Positions 45,699-53,928 of a stretch of DNA of 64,000 bases are shown one piece after another. Each line of letters opens with the position of its first letter. The first letter of the stretch is position 1. The stretch lies in assembly GCF_021739025.1 (NCBI RefSeq), contig NZ_JAKKOT010000002.1, positions 372,001 to 436,000 of the forward strand. Reading direction: 5' to 3'. Made by a program: the position numbers and the translations under genes. The notes beneath the pieces are model-generated. The model made no database searches. It worked only from the letters and a program-made list of their open reading frames with translations, and was not told the DNA's origin. Origin of the DNA: Gordonia liuliyuniae (GTDB taxonomy: Bacteria > Actinomycetota > Actinomycetes > Mycobacteriales > Mycobacteriaceae).

Positions 45699-46805
45699 CT
45701 ACTTCGCGTCGATGGGTTCGGAAATGGGTTCGGGTGCTTCGGCGGCTTCACGCCGCTTCCTGATGATGCTGGTGATCAGCGCCGCAACGATCAGGACGAC
45801 ACCGACGAGGCCGGTGACGACCTCGGGGACATGGGTGCCGATCGAGTACATGAGGATCAACGCGAGCGCGCCGATCGCCCAGTGCGCACCGTGCTCGAGG
45901 TAGACGTACTCCGACAAGGTGCCCTGACGGACCAGGTACACGGTCAGCGAACGGACGAACATGGCGCCGATCAGGCCGAGGCCGAGGGCGATGATGATCG
46001 GGTCGGCGGTGATCGCGAAGGCGCCGATCACACCGTCGAACGAGAACGACGCGTCCAAGACCTCCAGGTATAGGAACAGGAAGAAGCCCGCCTTGCCGGT
46101 CGCCTTGACCAGGTCGGACGGTCCCGACGAGTCGTCATCGTCCTCCTCGGTATGAAACAGCGAACCGAGTCCGTCGACCACGATGTAGGTGATCATGCCG
46201 AGCGCGCCCGCGATCATCACAGTGCTGGCTTTGCCTTCCGGCGCGATGTAGCTCGCGGTGATGACCAGGAGCGCGGTGGCGATGACGACGTTGAGCATGT
46301 CGAGCTTGCCGATGCGGATCAGCGGGCGTTCGATCCACGAGAGCCAGGTGATCTCCTTGTCCTCGAAGATGAAGCCGAGGAACAGCATGAGAAGGAACAT
46401 GCCGCCGAACGCAGCGATCTGCGGGTGCGCGTCGGTGATGATCGTCTCGTAGCTCGGGTCGCCGTTCGCGAAGTACGCGGCGTCGCCGGCGGGCGGGTTC
46501 AACGCGAGGTCGAGGGCGTCGACGGGGTTGAGCCCGGACGCGAGCCAGACCACGGCCAGCGGGAACAGCACGCGCATGCCGAACACAGCGATCAGGATGC
46601 CGATGGTGAGGAAGATCTTCTGCCAGAACTCGCTCATCCGGCGGAGCACAGTGGCGTTGATGACGGCGTTGTCGAACGAGAGCGAGATCTCGAGGATGCC
46701 GAGGATGAGGGTCAGGAGCAGTGCTTCTGGCCCGCCGTAGATGAACGCCACCACCAGCGAGACGATGGTGATGAGGAACGACAGACCGAATATTCGGAGG
46801 ATCAC
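45699..46805 (-). CDS. DUF475/TerC-like integral membrane protein
   Basis: This 368-residue protein has about nine hydrophobic helices. Conserved acidic membrane residues lie in ILEISLSFDNAVINATVLRRM and LEVLDASFSFDGVIGAFAI, the paired motifs of TerC/DUF475. TerC-type proteins bind TerD-family proteins at the membrane and are implicated in metal ion transport. The start is GTG at 46805. It is 11 bases ahead of the TerA-like gene. A hairpin separates it from the first TerD. Confidence 0.9.
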   Translation of the reverse strand: MILRIFGLSFLITIVSLVVAFIYGGPEALLLTLILGILEISLSFDNAVINATVLRRMSEFWQKIFLTIGILIAVFGMRVLFPLAVVWLASGLNPVDALDLALNPPAGDAAYFANGDPSYETIITDAHPQIAAFGGMFLLMLFLGFIFEDKEITWLSWIERPLIRIGKLDMLNVVIATALLVITASYIAPEGKASTVMIAGALGMITYIVVDGLGSLFHTEEDDDDSSGPSDLVKATGKAGFFLFLYLEVLDASFSFDGVIGAFAITADPIIIALGLGLIGAMFVRSLTVYLVRQGTLSEYVYLEHGAHWAIGALALILMYSIGTHVPEVVTGLVGVVLIVAALITSIIRKRREAAEAPEPISEPIDAK

Positions 46806-46877
46806 GTGCGGGGACGGCCTTTCAGGTGGGGTCGGCGCGCGTCTGCGGTGTGCAGGGGCTCAGCGTCGCCGGTGCAG

Positions 46878-46911
46878 GCGAGCGCACCGTCGGAACCGAC
46901 GGCGCGCTCGC
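46878..46911 (-). terminator. Intercistronic hairpin between terD and the DUF475 gene
   Basis: Arms of 16 bases (GCGAGCGC-A-CCGTCGG and its near-complement, one A/C mismatch) flank a two-base AA loop. It lies 21 bases past the terD stop, so terD may be made mainly as a single-gene transcript with attenuated read-through. Confidence 0.7.
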
Positions 46912-46931
46912 AGCAACGGAGGAGTCGGTCG

Positions 46932-47507
46932 TCAGACGTTGACGCCGAAGTCGCGGGCGATGCCCGCCAGGCCCGACGCGTAGCCCTGACCGATGGCCCG
47001 GAACTTCCACTCGGCGCCGTTGCGGTACAGCTCGCCGAACACCATCGCGGTCTCGGTCGACGCATCCTCCGAGAGGTCGTAGCGGGCGATCTCCGAGCCG
47101 TTGGCGCGGTTGACGACACGGATGAACGCGTTGCGGACCTGGCCGAACGACTGGCTGCGAGCATCGGCGTCGTAGATCGAGACGGGGAAGACGATCGAGT
47201 CGACCTCCGGGGGAGTAGCGGCCAGGTCGACGTTGATCGCCTCGTCGTCGCCGTCGCCCTCACCGGTGGTGTTGTCACCGGTGTGCTCGATGGAGCCGTC
47301 CGGGGAGCGCAGGTTGTTGAAGAAGATGAAGTGCTGGTCGGAGACGGCCCTCTTGTCGGTCTTGAGGGCGATCGCGCTGCCGTCGAGATCGAAGTCGGTG
47401 CCGGTCGTGGTCCGCACGTCCCAGCCGAGGCCGATCGTGACGGCCGTCAGGCCGGGGGCCTCCTTGGTGAGGGAGACGTTGCCGCCCTTGGTCAAGCTCA
47501 CACCCAT
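46932..47507 (-). CDS. TerD-family protein, first gene of the ter cluster
   Basis: This 191-residue TerD begins [19 protein letters not shown] and carries [34 protein letters not shown] and [20 protein letters not shown]. It is clearly a paralogue of the last gene in the cluster. The ATG at 47507 has AAAGGG seven bases upstream, which favours it over the ATG at 47513. The cluster likely starts here. No regulatory gene is adjacent, which fits ter systems controlled by external stress regulators. Confidence 0.93.
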   Translation of the reverse strand: MGVSLTKGGNVSLTKEAPGLTAVTIGLGWDVRTTTGTDFDLDGSAIALKTDKRAVSDQHFIFFNNLRSPDGSIEHTGDNTTGEGDGDDEAINVDLAATPPEVDSIVFPVSIYDADARSQSFGQVRNAFIRVVNRANGSEIARYDLSEDASTETAMVFGELYRNGAEWKFRAIGQGYASGLAGIARDFGVNV

Positions 47508-47889
47508 GTGCATTCCCTTTCAATCGGCGAGCTGGATGCTCGGTGTCGACGCGTACCCCGAAGTCCGGTGCAGCGTCACTGTATCGGCGTCTGGCGGTGT
47601 CAGGTCGTACGAGAAGTCGGTCATTTGAACCAGAGCGGGCTTCCCAGAGGCCCGAAACGTAGGTCTGCCGCCCTCGTTTCCCAAGGTTAGCGTGAACTGG
47701 CCTCGTCGGCATGGGGGCGATTCCCCAAAGTCGGTGCTTCGGATGAATCCGACGACACTGCCGGTGAGTCTGGAACACGCGGCCGGTGAGACTATTCTCA
47801 GAATCCGTCCCACTCGGGGAGTGGTCAGTGGTACACATCACAGACAGCGACGTTGCTTCGGACGCCGCATCCACGGGACGGGGAACCCC
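47508..47889. other. 382-base gap between the ter cluster and the Tat FAD gene
   Basis: The gap holds the divergent promoters. It contains a minus-strand frame (47520-47813) whose last part would encode a 34-residue peptide starting at 47624 (MTDFSYDLTPPDADT...) and ending at the terD ribosome-binding site. No Shine-Dalgarno or leaderless box supports it. GTGAGACTATTCTCAGAATC near 47786 is partly palindromic and may be an operator. I see no confident gene. Confidence 0.4.
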
Positions 47890-49689
47890 ATGAACGACGA
47901 ACGTGACTCGATCACGCGCAGAACGGCTCTGAAAGGCGCGGCGGCCGCGGCGGTGGCGACCGGAGTGCTTGCGGCGAACCCGTGGGCATCGCAGGCGACG
48001 GCCGCCCCTCGGAAGCGATCACGACGCGACGTCGCGATCTTCGGAGGCGGGATGGCTGGGCTGTCCGCCGCCCACGAGCTCGTCGAACGCGGCTTCGCCG
48101 TGACCGTGTACGAGCCGAGCAGGCTGGGCGGCAAAGCATTCAGTCACGACGTCCCCGGCACCGCGAAAGGCCGCCGCAAGGCACTGCCGGGCGAACACGG
48201 ATTCCGCTTCTTCCCCGGCTGCTACCAGCACGTCCCGGACACCATGGAACGCATCCCGGTCGCCGGCGGTGGCAACGTTCGCAGCAGGCACCTGGTGAAC
48301 GTCGAGACTGCAGTCATCGCATTCGACGACGCCGGATACGCGCCGACGACTGCGCCGACGTCTGCGATCGGCATGCTCGAACATGCGGGGCCGATCGTCG
48401 ATCTCGACAACCTGCGCAACGCGCTCACCACCGGGCTGAGTTTCGTCCGCGACATCTCGCCGCTCGAGCTCGCATACTTCGTCAACCGTGAACTGATCTT
48501 CGCGACGAGCTGCGACGAACGACGGTACGGGCAGTGGGAGAAGATGTCGTGGCGTGAGTTCGTGAAGGCCGACAGCAAGTCACCTGCGTACCGGCGCTAC
48601 CTGGCAGGAGCCCTCACCCGGGCTCTCGTCGCGGCCAAATCGGAGACGGCATCGGCTCGCACCATCGGCTCCATCGGTCTGGCTCTCGCGACGTCGGCCA
48701 CCGGACTCGTACCGCAGTACGGGACCGGTCCGATCAACGGCGGTGTCGACCGGATCCTCAACGCGCCGACCAACCACGCGTGGATCGACCCGTGGGTCGC
48801 CTATCTCAAACGACGCGGCGTCACCTTCGCGACGAACCAGGGCGTCGCCGCGTTCGAGTACGCGGGCGGCCAGATCACCGGTGCGCGGCTGACGTCGGGA
48901 GCCGCCGTCGACGCCGACTGGTATGTCGCGGCGATGCCGATTGATCGTCTCGGCCCGCTGCTGAGTCCGGCCCTGCTGGCCGCCGACCCGTCGCTCCGCG
49001 GGATCGGGAAGTTGAACGACGATTGGATGGTCGGCATCCAGTTCTATCTGTCGCGGCGCAGCGTCCTGCCGCCCGGCCACATCGCCGCGCTCGGCACGCC
49101 GTGGGCGTTGACTGGACTGTTCCAGGCGAAACCCTGGGGCGTCGACTTCGCCAAGAAGTACGGTGACGGCCGCACCCGCGACTGCCTGTCCATCGACATC
49201 TCCGACTGGGACGAACCCGGAATCCTCTACGGCAAGCCCGCCAAACGCTGCACCAAGAAGGAGATCGCCGAAGAGGTCTGGGCGCAGATGAGCCGCGCGA
49301 TGAACGCGGGCGGAAAGAAAATCCTGCGCGACGACGAGATCGTCGCCTGGTCCCTCGACCCCGGGATCAGTTGGACCCCGAAGATCACGAATGCGACGCC
49401 GCTGATGGTCAACACGGCAGGCTCGTACGAACACCGCCCGCACGCCCACACGAAGATCCCCAACTTCTTCATAGGAGGCGACCACGTCCGCACCAACATC
49501 GACCTCGCGACCATGGAGGGCGCCAATGAGGCGGGCCGGCGGGTCGCCAACTCGATCATCGCCGCATCCGACAGTCCGGCGAAGGACGCCGCGGTGCACC
49601 CGCTGTGGGAACTGCCCTTCCTCGAGCCGCTGAAGGCCGAGGACCGCAAACGGTACCGATCCGGGCAGCGACACATCCTCGACGTCTGA
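47890..49689 (+). CDS. Tat-exported FAD-dependent oxidoreductase
   Basis: This 599-residue protein has a twin-arginine signal (ITRRTALKGAAAAAVATG, cleavage-like AAP near residue 42) and an FAD motif IFGGGMAGLSAAHELVERG. The GEHGFRFFPGCYQH segment and C-terminal GGDHVRTNIDLATMEGANEAGRR match hydroxysqualene-dehydroxylase/phytoene-desaturase-like amine-oxidase flavoproteins. Export of a folded flavoprotein of this class suggests an envelope lipid or isoprenoid substrate. The ATG at 47890 has GGGGAA upstream. Substrate is unknown. Confidence 0.87.
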   Translation: MNDERDSITRRTALKGAAAAAVATGVLAANPWASQATAAPRKRSRRDVAIFGGGMAGLSAAHELVERGFAVTVYEPSRLGGKAFSHDVPGTAKGRRKALPGEHGFRFFPGCYQHVPDTMERIPVAGGGNVRSRHLVNVETAVIAFDDAGYAPTTAPTSAIGMLEHAGPIVDLDNLRNALTTGLSFVRDISPLELAYFVNRELIFATSCDERRYGQWEKMSWREFVKADSKSPAYRRYLAGALTRALVAAKSETASARTIGSIGLALATSATGLVPQYGTGPINGGVDRILNAPTNHAWIDPWVAYLKRRGVTFATNQGVAAFEYAGGQITGARLTSGAAVDADWYVAAMPIDRLGPLLSPALLAADPSLRGIGKLNDDWMVGIQFYLSRRSVLPPGHIAALGTPWALTGLFQAKPWGVDFAKKYGDGRTRDCLSIDISDWDEPGILYGKPAKRCTKKEIAEEVWAQMSRAMNAGGKKILRDDEIVAWSLDPGISWTPKITNATPLMVNTAGSYEHRPHAHTKIPNFFIGGDHVRTNIDLATMEGANEAGRRVANSIIAASDSPAKDAAVHPLWELPFLEPLKAEDRKRYRSGQRHILDV

Positions 49690-49818
49690 CGTCTCGCGCG
49701 TCGTTCGAACGGTTCACAATCGCGCCGCGTTGTGGCGTGTATGTCGATGATCGGCATTACGCTCCTGACACCACGGTGCCGCGAAGGGGTCGGCGCCGAA
49801 GAGTAAGGAGACAGTCGG

Positions 49819-50739
49819 ATGCAGCCGTTCATCCAGGGGTCCGGGCCTAGACCGCAGCCGCCGACCGGACCGATGCCGGGCTACCCGCCGATGGGTGGTC
49901 CGCCGCGCACATCGTTCGACATCGGACGGATCGCCTCGGGGGCCACCGTCGTCGCAGGCGTCATCGTCCTGTTCTGCTCACTGCTCGACCTGTACTCGAT
50001 CACCGTGGACCCGGGCAAGGTCGACGACTCGGTGGACGGCACAGTCGAAGTGGGTATGGGCTTCTACACGATCGTGCCGTTCAACGCGCCCGTCGTCGCG
50101 CTCGCCATCCCGATCCTGATGCTCGTCGCCGCGGTCACCGCGATCCCCGGCCTCCTCGGGCGCCGGCAAGGCTCACTCGTGTCCGCGGTCAGTGCGATCG
50201 CGGCGACCCTCCTCGGTCTGGTCCTGATGATGTCCAATCCCTTGCCGGGCGTCTCCCTCAGCGGCGACCTCGAGAAGGACGCGTCGGAGGAACTGTCCGA
50301 CGTCGGCGTCAAGTCGGTCGACGACCTCGTCGACCGCGTCGTCGACATCGGCCCGGGCGCCGGCCTGATCATCGCCGTCGTGTTCGGGTTCCTCGCATCC
50401 GCTGCCGCGGGCATCGCATACTGGCGCAACGGCGGCGACGAGCCGCACCTGCCTCGCGGGCCCGAGTTCGCCGCACCTGCGGGTCCGCAGGCCGGAGCCT
50501 TCGCGCCCCAACCCCCGATGCCCCAACCCCCGATGCCCCAACCCCCGATGTCCCAACCGCCCGCGCCGGGCTGGGCCCCGACGCCTTTCGACCAGCCGCC
50601 TTTCGACCAGACGCGTCCCGACCAGCCGCCTCCCGACCAGCCGCCTTTCCCGCAGCCGCCCTCGGTGCCGTTCGAATCGACGCAGATCGCGCCGATTCCG
50701 CCGCAGCAGCCGCCCACCGGCTCCGCGGGAACGCCGTGA
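49819..50739 (+). CDS. Membrane protein with proline-rich tail
   Basis: This 306-residue protein has a short Pro-rich N-terminus, four hydrophobic helices (about 38-58, 88-110, 115-135, 175-197) and a long cytoplasmic Pro/Gln/Asp tail (about 205-306). The tail carries tandem PQPPM and DQPP motifs. It resembles uncharacterised actinobacterial membrane proteins with a disordered tail. It is translationally linked to the next gene (GTGA). A good AAGGAGA precedes the ATG. Role unknown, possibly cell-envelope assembly. Confidence 0.75.
   Translation: MQPFIQGSGPRPQPPTGPMPGYPPMGGPPRTSFDIGRIASGATVVAGVIVLFCSLLDLYSITVDPGKVDDSVDGTVEVGMGFYTIVPFNAPVVALAIPILMLVAAVTAIPGLLGRRQGSLVSAVSAIAATLLGLVLMMSNPLPGVSLSGDLEKDASEELSDVGVKSVDDLVDRVVDIGPGAGLIIAVVFGFLASAAAGIAYWRNGGDEPHLPRGPEFAAPAGPQAGAFAPQPPMPQPPMPQPPMSQPPAPGWAPTPFDQPPFDQTRPDQPPPDQPPFPQPPSVPFESTQIAPIPPQQPPTGSAGTP
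50506..50550 (+). repeat. 15-bp tandem repeat coding PQPPM
   Basis: Three exact copies of a 15-base unit beginning CCCCAACCCCCGATG encode consecutive PQPPM units in the disordered tail. It is in frame and likely length-variable. Confidence 0.88.
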
Positions 50740-51392
50740 ACACCTCGCGGATGGTTGCGGGCGTCACTTCGGTGCTGGGGCTCGTCGGACTCGGCCTGAC
50801 GATGCTGCCGTTGATCTCGATCGACGTCAGCGGACGACTCCTGAGTCTGCTCGGCGACGAAGACTTCCTGATGTACCTGCTGTTCGGCCAGGACACGTCG
50901 CTGACCGAGTACTGGGACCGGACCTGCGACGCGTACGAGGTGAACTGCCCGGGCTCGGGCGGCGCCCAGATGGACGTGACCGGCTACGACGTGATCGCCT
51001 CCGGCTACGCCGCGGCCGCGCTCATCCCGATCGTGCTGGCGCTCGGCGCCGCAGTCGGCGCCCTCTACGCGTGGCGCGGTCGCGACCGGAGGATCTTCAC
51101 ATTCCTGAGCCTGGCGACCGCTTCGGCGCTCTTCGTCCTGCTCTTCACCTGGCTGCACCCGTCGGTCGCCGTCTCCGGAACCGGCGAACTAGGTCAGTTC
51201 GACACGGGTGACACGACCGAAGCCACCGGATCGGAAGCCGCCCTGTCCGTCGGTGCGGGCCTCTACCTACCGGCAGCCGTGCTGACCCTCATGTTCGCGC
51301 TCACCACGTGGCAGGCTGTCGCGGCGTCGAACCTCGCGCGCCGAACCCGGCCGCGCCTCACCCGCGTACCGACGGCTCCGACCTTCGGGTGA
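50736..51392 (+). CDS. Four-helix membrane protein coupled to the proline-rich one
   Basis: This 218-residue protein has helices at about 8-28, 88-112, 122-140 and 178-200, with a Cys-containing exterior loop (DRTCDAYEVNCPGSGG). GTG at 50736 overlaps the previous stop. The pair of Cys residues suggests an extracytoplasmic disulfide. No family is recognised. The two-gene unit ends at a hairpin terminator. Confidence 0.75.
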   Translation: MNTSRMVAGVTSVLGLVGLGLTMLPLISIDVSGRLLSLLGDEDFLMYLLFGQDTSLTEYWDRTCDAYEVNCPGSGGAQMDVTGYDVIASGYAAAALIPIVLALGAAVGALYAWRGRDRRIFTFLSLATASALFVLLFTWLHPSVAVSGTGELGQFDTGDTTEATGSEAALSVGAGLYLPAAVLTLMFALTTWQAVAASNLARRTRPRLTRVPTAPTFG

Positions 51393-51428
51393 ACGCAGTG
51401 ACGTGCGAGGTCGAGTGATGCACGACGA

Positions 51429-51463
51429 CGACGGCACGGCTCACCAGGTGAGCCGTGCCGTCG
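51429..51463. terminator. Bidirectional hairpin terminator
   Basis: A 16-base perfect stem (CGACGGCACGGCTCAC and its complement) with a three-base loop lies between convergent genes. There is no T run. It probably stops both the membrane-protein operon and ino1. Confidence 0.85.
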
Positions 51464-51514
51464 ACGTGTCTTGGGGATCGCGCGCTCGTCGCTCGAGCGA
51501 CGAGTTGTGGAGCC

Positions 51515-52609
51515 TTAGTCGGCGCCGATGATGAATGCTTCGAGCTGGGTGCGCGCGACGTCGTCGGCGATCTGCTCCGGCGGGCTCTTCATCAGGTAGG
51601 CCGAGGCGGGCAGGATCGGGCCGCCGAGGCCGCGGTCCTTGGCGATCTTCGCGGCGCGGACGGCGTCGATGATGATGCCTGCCGAGTTCGGGGAGTCCCA
51701 GACCTCGAGCTTGTACTCGAGGTTCAGCGGCACGTCGCCGAAGGCGCGGCCTTCGAGACGGACGTACGCCCACTTGCGATCGTCGAGCCATGCGACGTAG
51801 TCGGACGGGCCGATGTGCACGTTCTTGTCGTACACCTTGTTCGCGAGCGAACCGTGCAGGTTGCTGGTGACGGCCTGGGTCTTCGAGACCTTCTTCGACT
51901 CGAGACGCTCACGCTCGAGCATGTTCTTGAAGTCCATGTTGCCGCCGACGTTCAGCTGGTACGTGCGGTCGAGGGCGACGCCGCGATCCTCGAACAGCTT
52001 CGCCATCACGCGGTGGGTGATGGTGGCGCCGACCTGGCTCTTGATGTCGTCGCCGACGATCGGGACGCCCGCATCGGCGAACTTCTTCGCCCACTCCGGG
52101 TCGGACGCGATGAAGACGGGGAGAGCGTTGACGAACGCGACGCCCGCATCGATCGCGCACTGGGCGTAGAACTTGTCGGCCTGCTCCGAGCCGACCGGGA
52201 GGTAGCTGACGAGGACGTCGACCTGGGCGTCCTTGAGTGCCTTCACGACGTCGACGCCGTCGCCGTCGGCCTCGGTGATGGTCTCCTTGTAGTACTTGCC
52301 GAGACCGTCGAGGGTGTGGCCGCGCTGGACCGGGACGTTCAGCGGGGGAACGTCAGCGATCTTGATCGTGTTGTTCTCGCTGTTGCCGATAGCCTCGGCG
52401 AGGTCGAAGCCGACCTTCTTGGCGTCGACGTCGAACGCGGCGACGAACTCCACGTCGCGGACGTGGTACTGACCGAACTTGACGTGCATGAGGCCCGGAA
52501 CCGTCGAGTTCTCGTCGGCGTCCTTGTAGTAGTGCACGCCCTGGACCAAGGATGAGGCGCAGTTACCCACGCCAACGATGGCCACGCGCACGCTGTTGGT
52601 TTCACCCAT
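51515..52609 (-). CDS. ino1: Inositol-3-phosphate synthase
   Basis: This 364-residue enzyme makes myo-inositol-3-phosphate from glucose-6-phosphate. It feeds phosphatidylinositol, PIM/LAM and mycothiol synthesis, which are typical of actinobacteria. The NAD motif is [15 protein letters not shown], and the [15 protein letters not shown] and [21 protein letters not shown] segments are family signatures. The ATG at 52609 has GGAGAG upstream and lies eight bases inside the PadR gene. It corresponds to Rv0046c by position. Confidence 0.96.
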   Translation of the reverse strand: MGETNSVRVAIVGVGNCASSLVQGVHYYKDADENSTVPGLMHVKFGQYHVRDVEFVAAFDVDAKKVGFDLAEAIGNSENNTIKIADVPPLNVPVQRGHTLDGLGKYYKETITEADGDGVDVVKALKDAQVDVLVSYLPVGSEQADKFYAQCAIDAGVAFVNALPVFIASDPEWAKKFADAGVPIVGDDIKSQVGATITHRVMAKLFEDRGVALDRTYQLNVGGNMDFKNMLERERLESKKVSKTQAVTSNLHGSLANKVYDKNVHIGPSDYVAWLDDRKWAYVRLEGRAFGDVPLNLEYKLEVWDSPNSAGIIIDAVRAAKIAKDRGLGGPILPASAYLMKSPPEQIADDVARTQLEAFIIGAD

Positions 52610-53270
52610 GGTCGGGCTCTCCTTCTTCGTGTGACGATACGGCGGAATGCGGTACCGCCGATTCATTTCCTACTTCGATGCCGTCGCCGGAACCCGGCAC
52701 ATCGGCATTCAAATCCTTCGAGCCGGTCGATGCTTCGTCGGCGATCAGCTTGTTGAGCCATTGGACTTCGCGTTCGGAGGTCTCCAAGCTCAATTCGTGC
52801 ATCTGCCGCGTGTAGTGGTCGTTGCCGCGCGACGAGCGCCCGAGCATGTCGCGGAGCCCTTCCCGACGCTCCTCCACCTGACGACGCCTGCCCTCCAAGA
52901 TCCGTAACCGCGCGACGGCGGGCGTGCGGCTGAAGAACGCCAGATGCACCCCGAAGCCGTCGTCGGTGTAATTCTGCGGTCCGGTGTCGGCGACGAGTTC
53001 GCTGAAGCGGGCCTCGCCCTGCGGGGTCAGCCGGTAGACCCGGCGGCCGCGGCGGACCTTGGCGCCGGTCAACGTCTCCGGCTCGTCCTCGGTGATCAGC
53101 CCGTCGGCGCGCATCCGGCGCAGCGTCGGATACAGCGAGCCGTAACTGAACGCGCGGAATGCGCCCAACAGGCCGGTCAGACGCTTACGCAGCTCGTAAC
53201 CGTGCATCGGCGCTTCGAGGAGAAGGCCCAAGACGGCGAGTTCGAGCACGACGGACCCCTTTCGACGCAT
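52602..53270 (-). CDS. PadR family transcriptional regulator
   Basis: This 222-residue regulator begins [31 protein letters not shown] and continues with a winged helix ([22 protein letters not shown]). An unusually long C-terminal coiled-coil (about 120-200) follows. PadR proteins repress by binding palindromes and often sense phenolic or cell-wall ligands. It overlaps ino1 by eight bases, so regulator and inositol synthase are co-expressed. It is the likely equivalent of Rv0047c. Its operator candidate lies 26 bases upstream. Confidence 0.92.
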   Translation of the reverse strand: MRRKGSVVLELAVLGLLLEAPMHGYELRKRLTGLLGAFRAFSYGSLYPTLRRMRADGLITEDEPETLTGAKVRRGRRVYRLTPQGEARFSELVADTGPQNYTDDGFGVHLAFFSRTPAVARLRILEGRRRQVEERREGLRDMLGRSSRGNDHYTRQMHELSLETSEREVQWLNKLIADEASTGSKDLNADVPGSGDGIEVGNESAVPHSAVSSHEEGEPDHG

Positions 53271-53295
53271 TGTGACGGCTAGATGCAGCATCCAA

Positions 53296-53312
53296 TGTAT
53301 CGCATCGATATA
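53296..53312. promoter_or_regulatory. PadR operator candidate with an embedded TATAAT
   Basis: TATCG-CAT-CGATA at 53298-53310 is a perfect 5-base inverted repeat, extended with one mismatch to 53296-53312. TATAAT at 53309-53314 overlaps it on the plus strand. The placement suits PadR autoregulation and possibly control of the divergent DUF5318 gene. Confidence 0.55.
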
Positions 53313-53384
53313 ATTGAGAACGAACTGAGCAGTAGGGGCGGGCCGTTGATCTTCATCACACGCGGTGGTCCTTCCGCTCGCGTC

Positions 53385-53398
53385 TACCCTGGACACCG
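53385..53398 (+). promoter_or_regulatory. Leaderless-type -10 box of the DUF5318 gene
   Basis: TACCCT at 53385-53390 lies seven bases before the GTG at 53398. No Shine-Dalgarno is present. Confidence 0.45.
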
Positions 53399-53805
53399 TG
53401 CAGCGCCAACTCGTCGACTACGCCCTAGCGCGGAGGAGCACCCTGGCTCGCCTCCGTGCGGGCCAGATGGCGCTGTCGGACGTGTGCGACGGCGACACAT
53501 ACCTGCTGCGAGCTGCGAAGTTCCACGGCCAGATCACGCAGCGGCCGTGCCCGGTCTGCCGCAAAGAGCAAGTCACGCTGGTGTCATGGGTGTTCGGCGG
53601 GGCGGGTGGAGCGCCCTCGGGCACAGCCCGGACCGACTCGGAGATCACCGCTCTCGCGACGTCGTCGCCGGAGTTCACGGTGCACGTCGTCGAAGTGTGC
53701 CGGACTTGCCGCTGGAACTATCTCGTCCAGTCGTACGTTGCCGGTGTGGCCCGACCCGAGAAGAAGCCCCGGCCTGCAACAAAGCGGCGCCGCGTGGCGA
53801 AATAG
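53398..53805 (+). CDS. DUF5318 zinc-ribbon-like protein
   Basis: This 135-residue protein has two Cys pairs, PCPVC near residue 52 and CRTC near residue 102, consistent with a zinc ribbon. It is basic at the C-terminus. The family is small, actinobacteria-specific and of unknown function. It corresponds to Rv0049, immediately ahead of the class A PBP. A regulatory role near the PBP is possible. The GTG at 53398 gives the usual N-terminus VQRQLVDYALARR. Confidence 0.85.
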   Translation: MQRQLVDYALARRSTLARLRAGQMALSDVCDGDTYLLRAAKFHGQITQRPCPVCRKEQVTLVSWVFGGAGGAPSGTARTDSEITALATSSPEFTVHVVEVCRTCRWNYLVQSYVAGVARPEKKPRPATKRRRVAK

Positions 53806-53928
53806 ACGTAGAGAAGACTCCATATGACCGGATCGGCGACCGTGAAGAGTTGGCAGCGGCGCTGCCGTACGTCAGAGTTGTCAACGACAGTCTGTACAGG
53901 CTGAGGAGTACAGAGAAGTGGGTGAGCG

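Noticed and set aside
36748-47507. Naming the locus a tellurite resistance operon
   Set aside because: TerD-type genes are named from tellurite plasmids, but nothing in the sequence shows that tellurite is the natural signal.
47520-47624. 34-residue peptide that could be a RiPP precursor ahead of terD
   Set aside because: It has no Shine-Dalgarno, leaderless box or nearby modification enzymes, and could be chance in a promoter gap.
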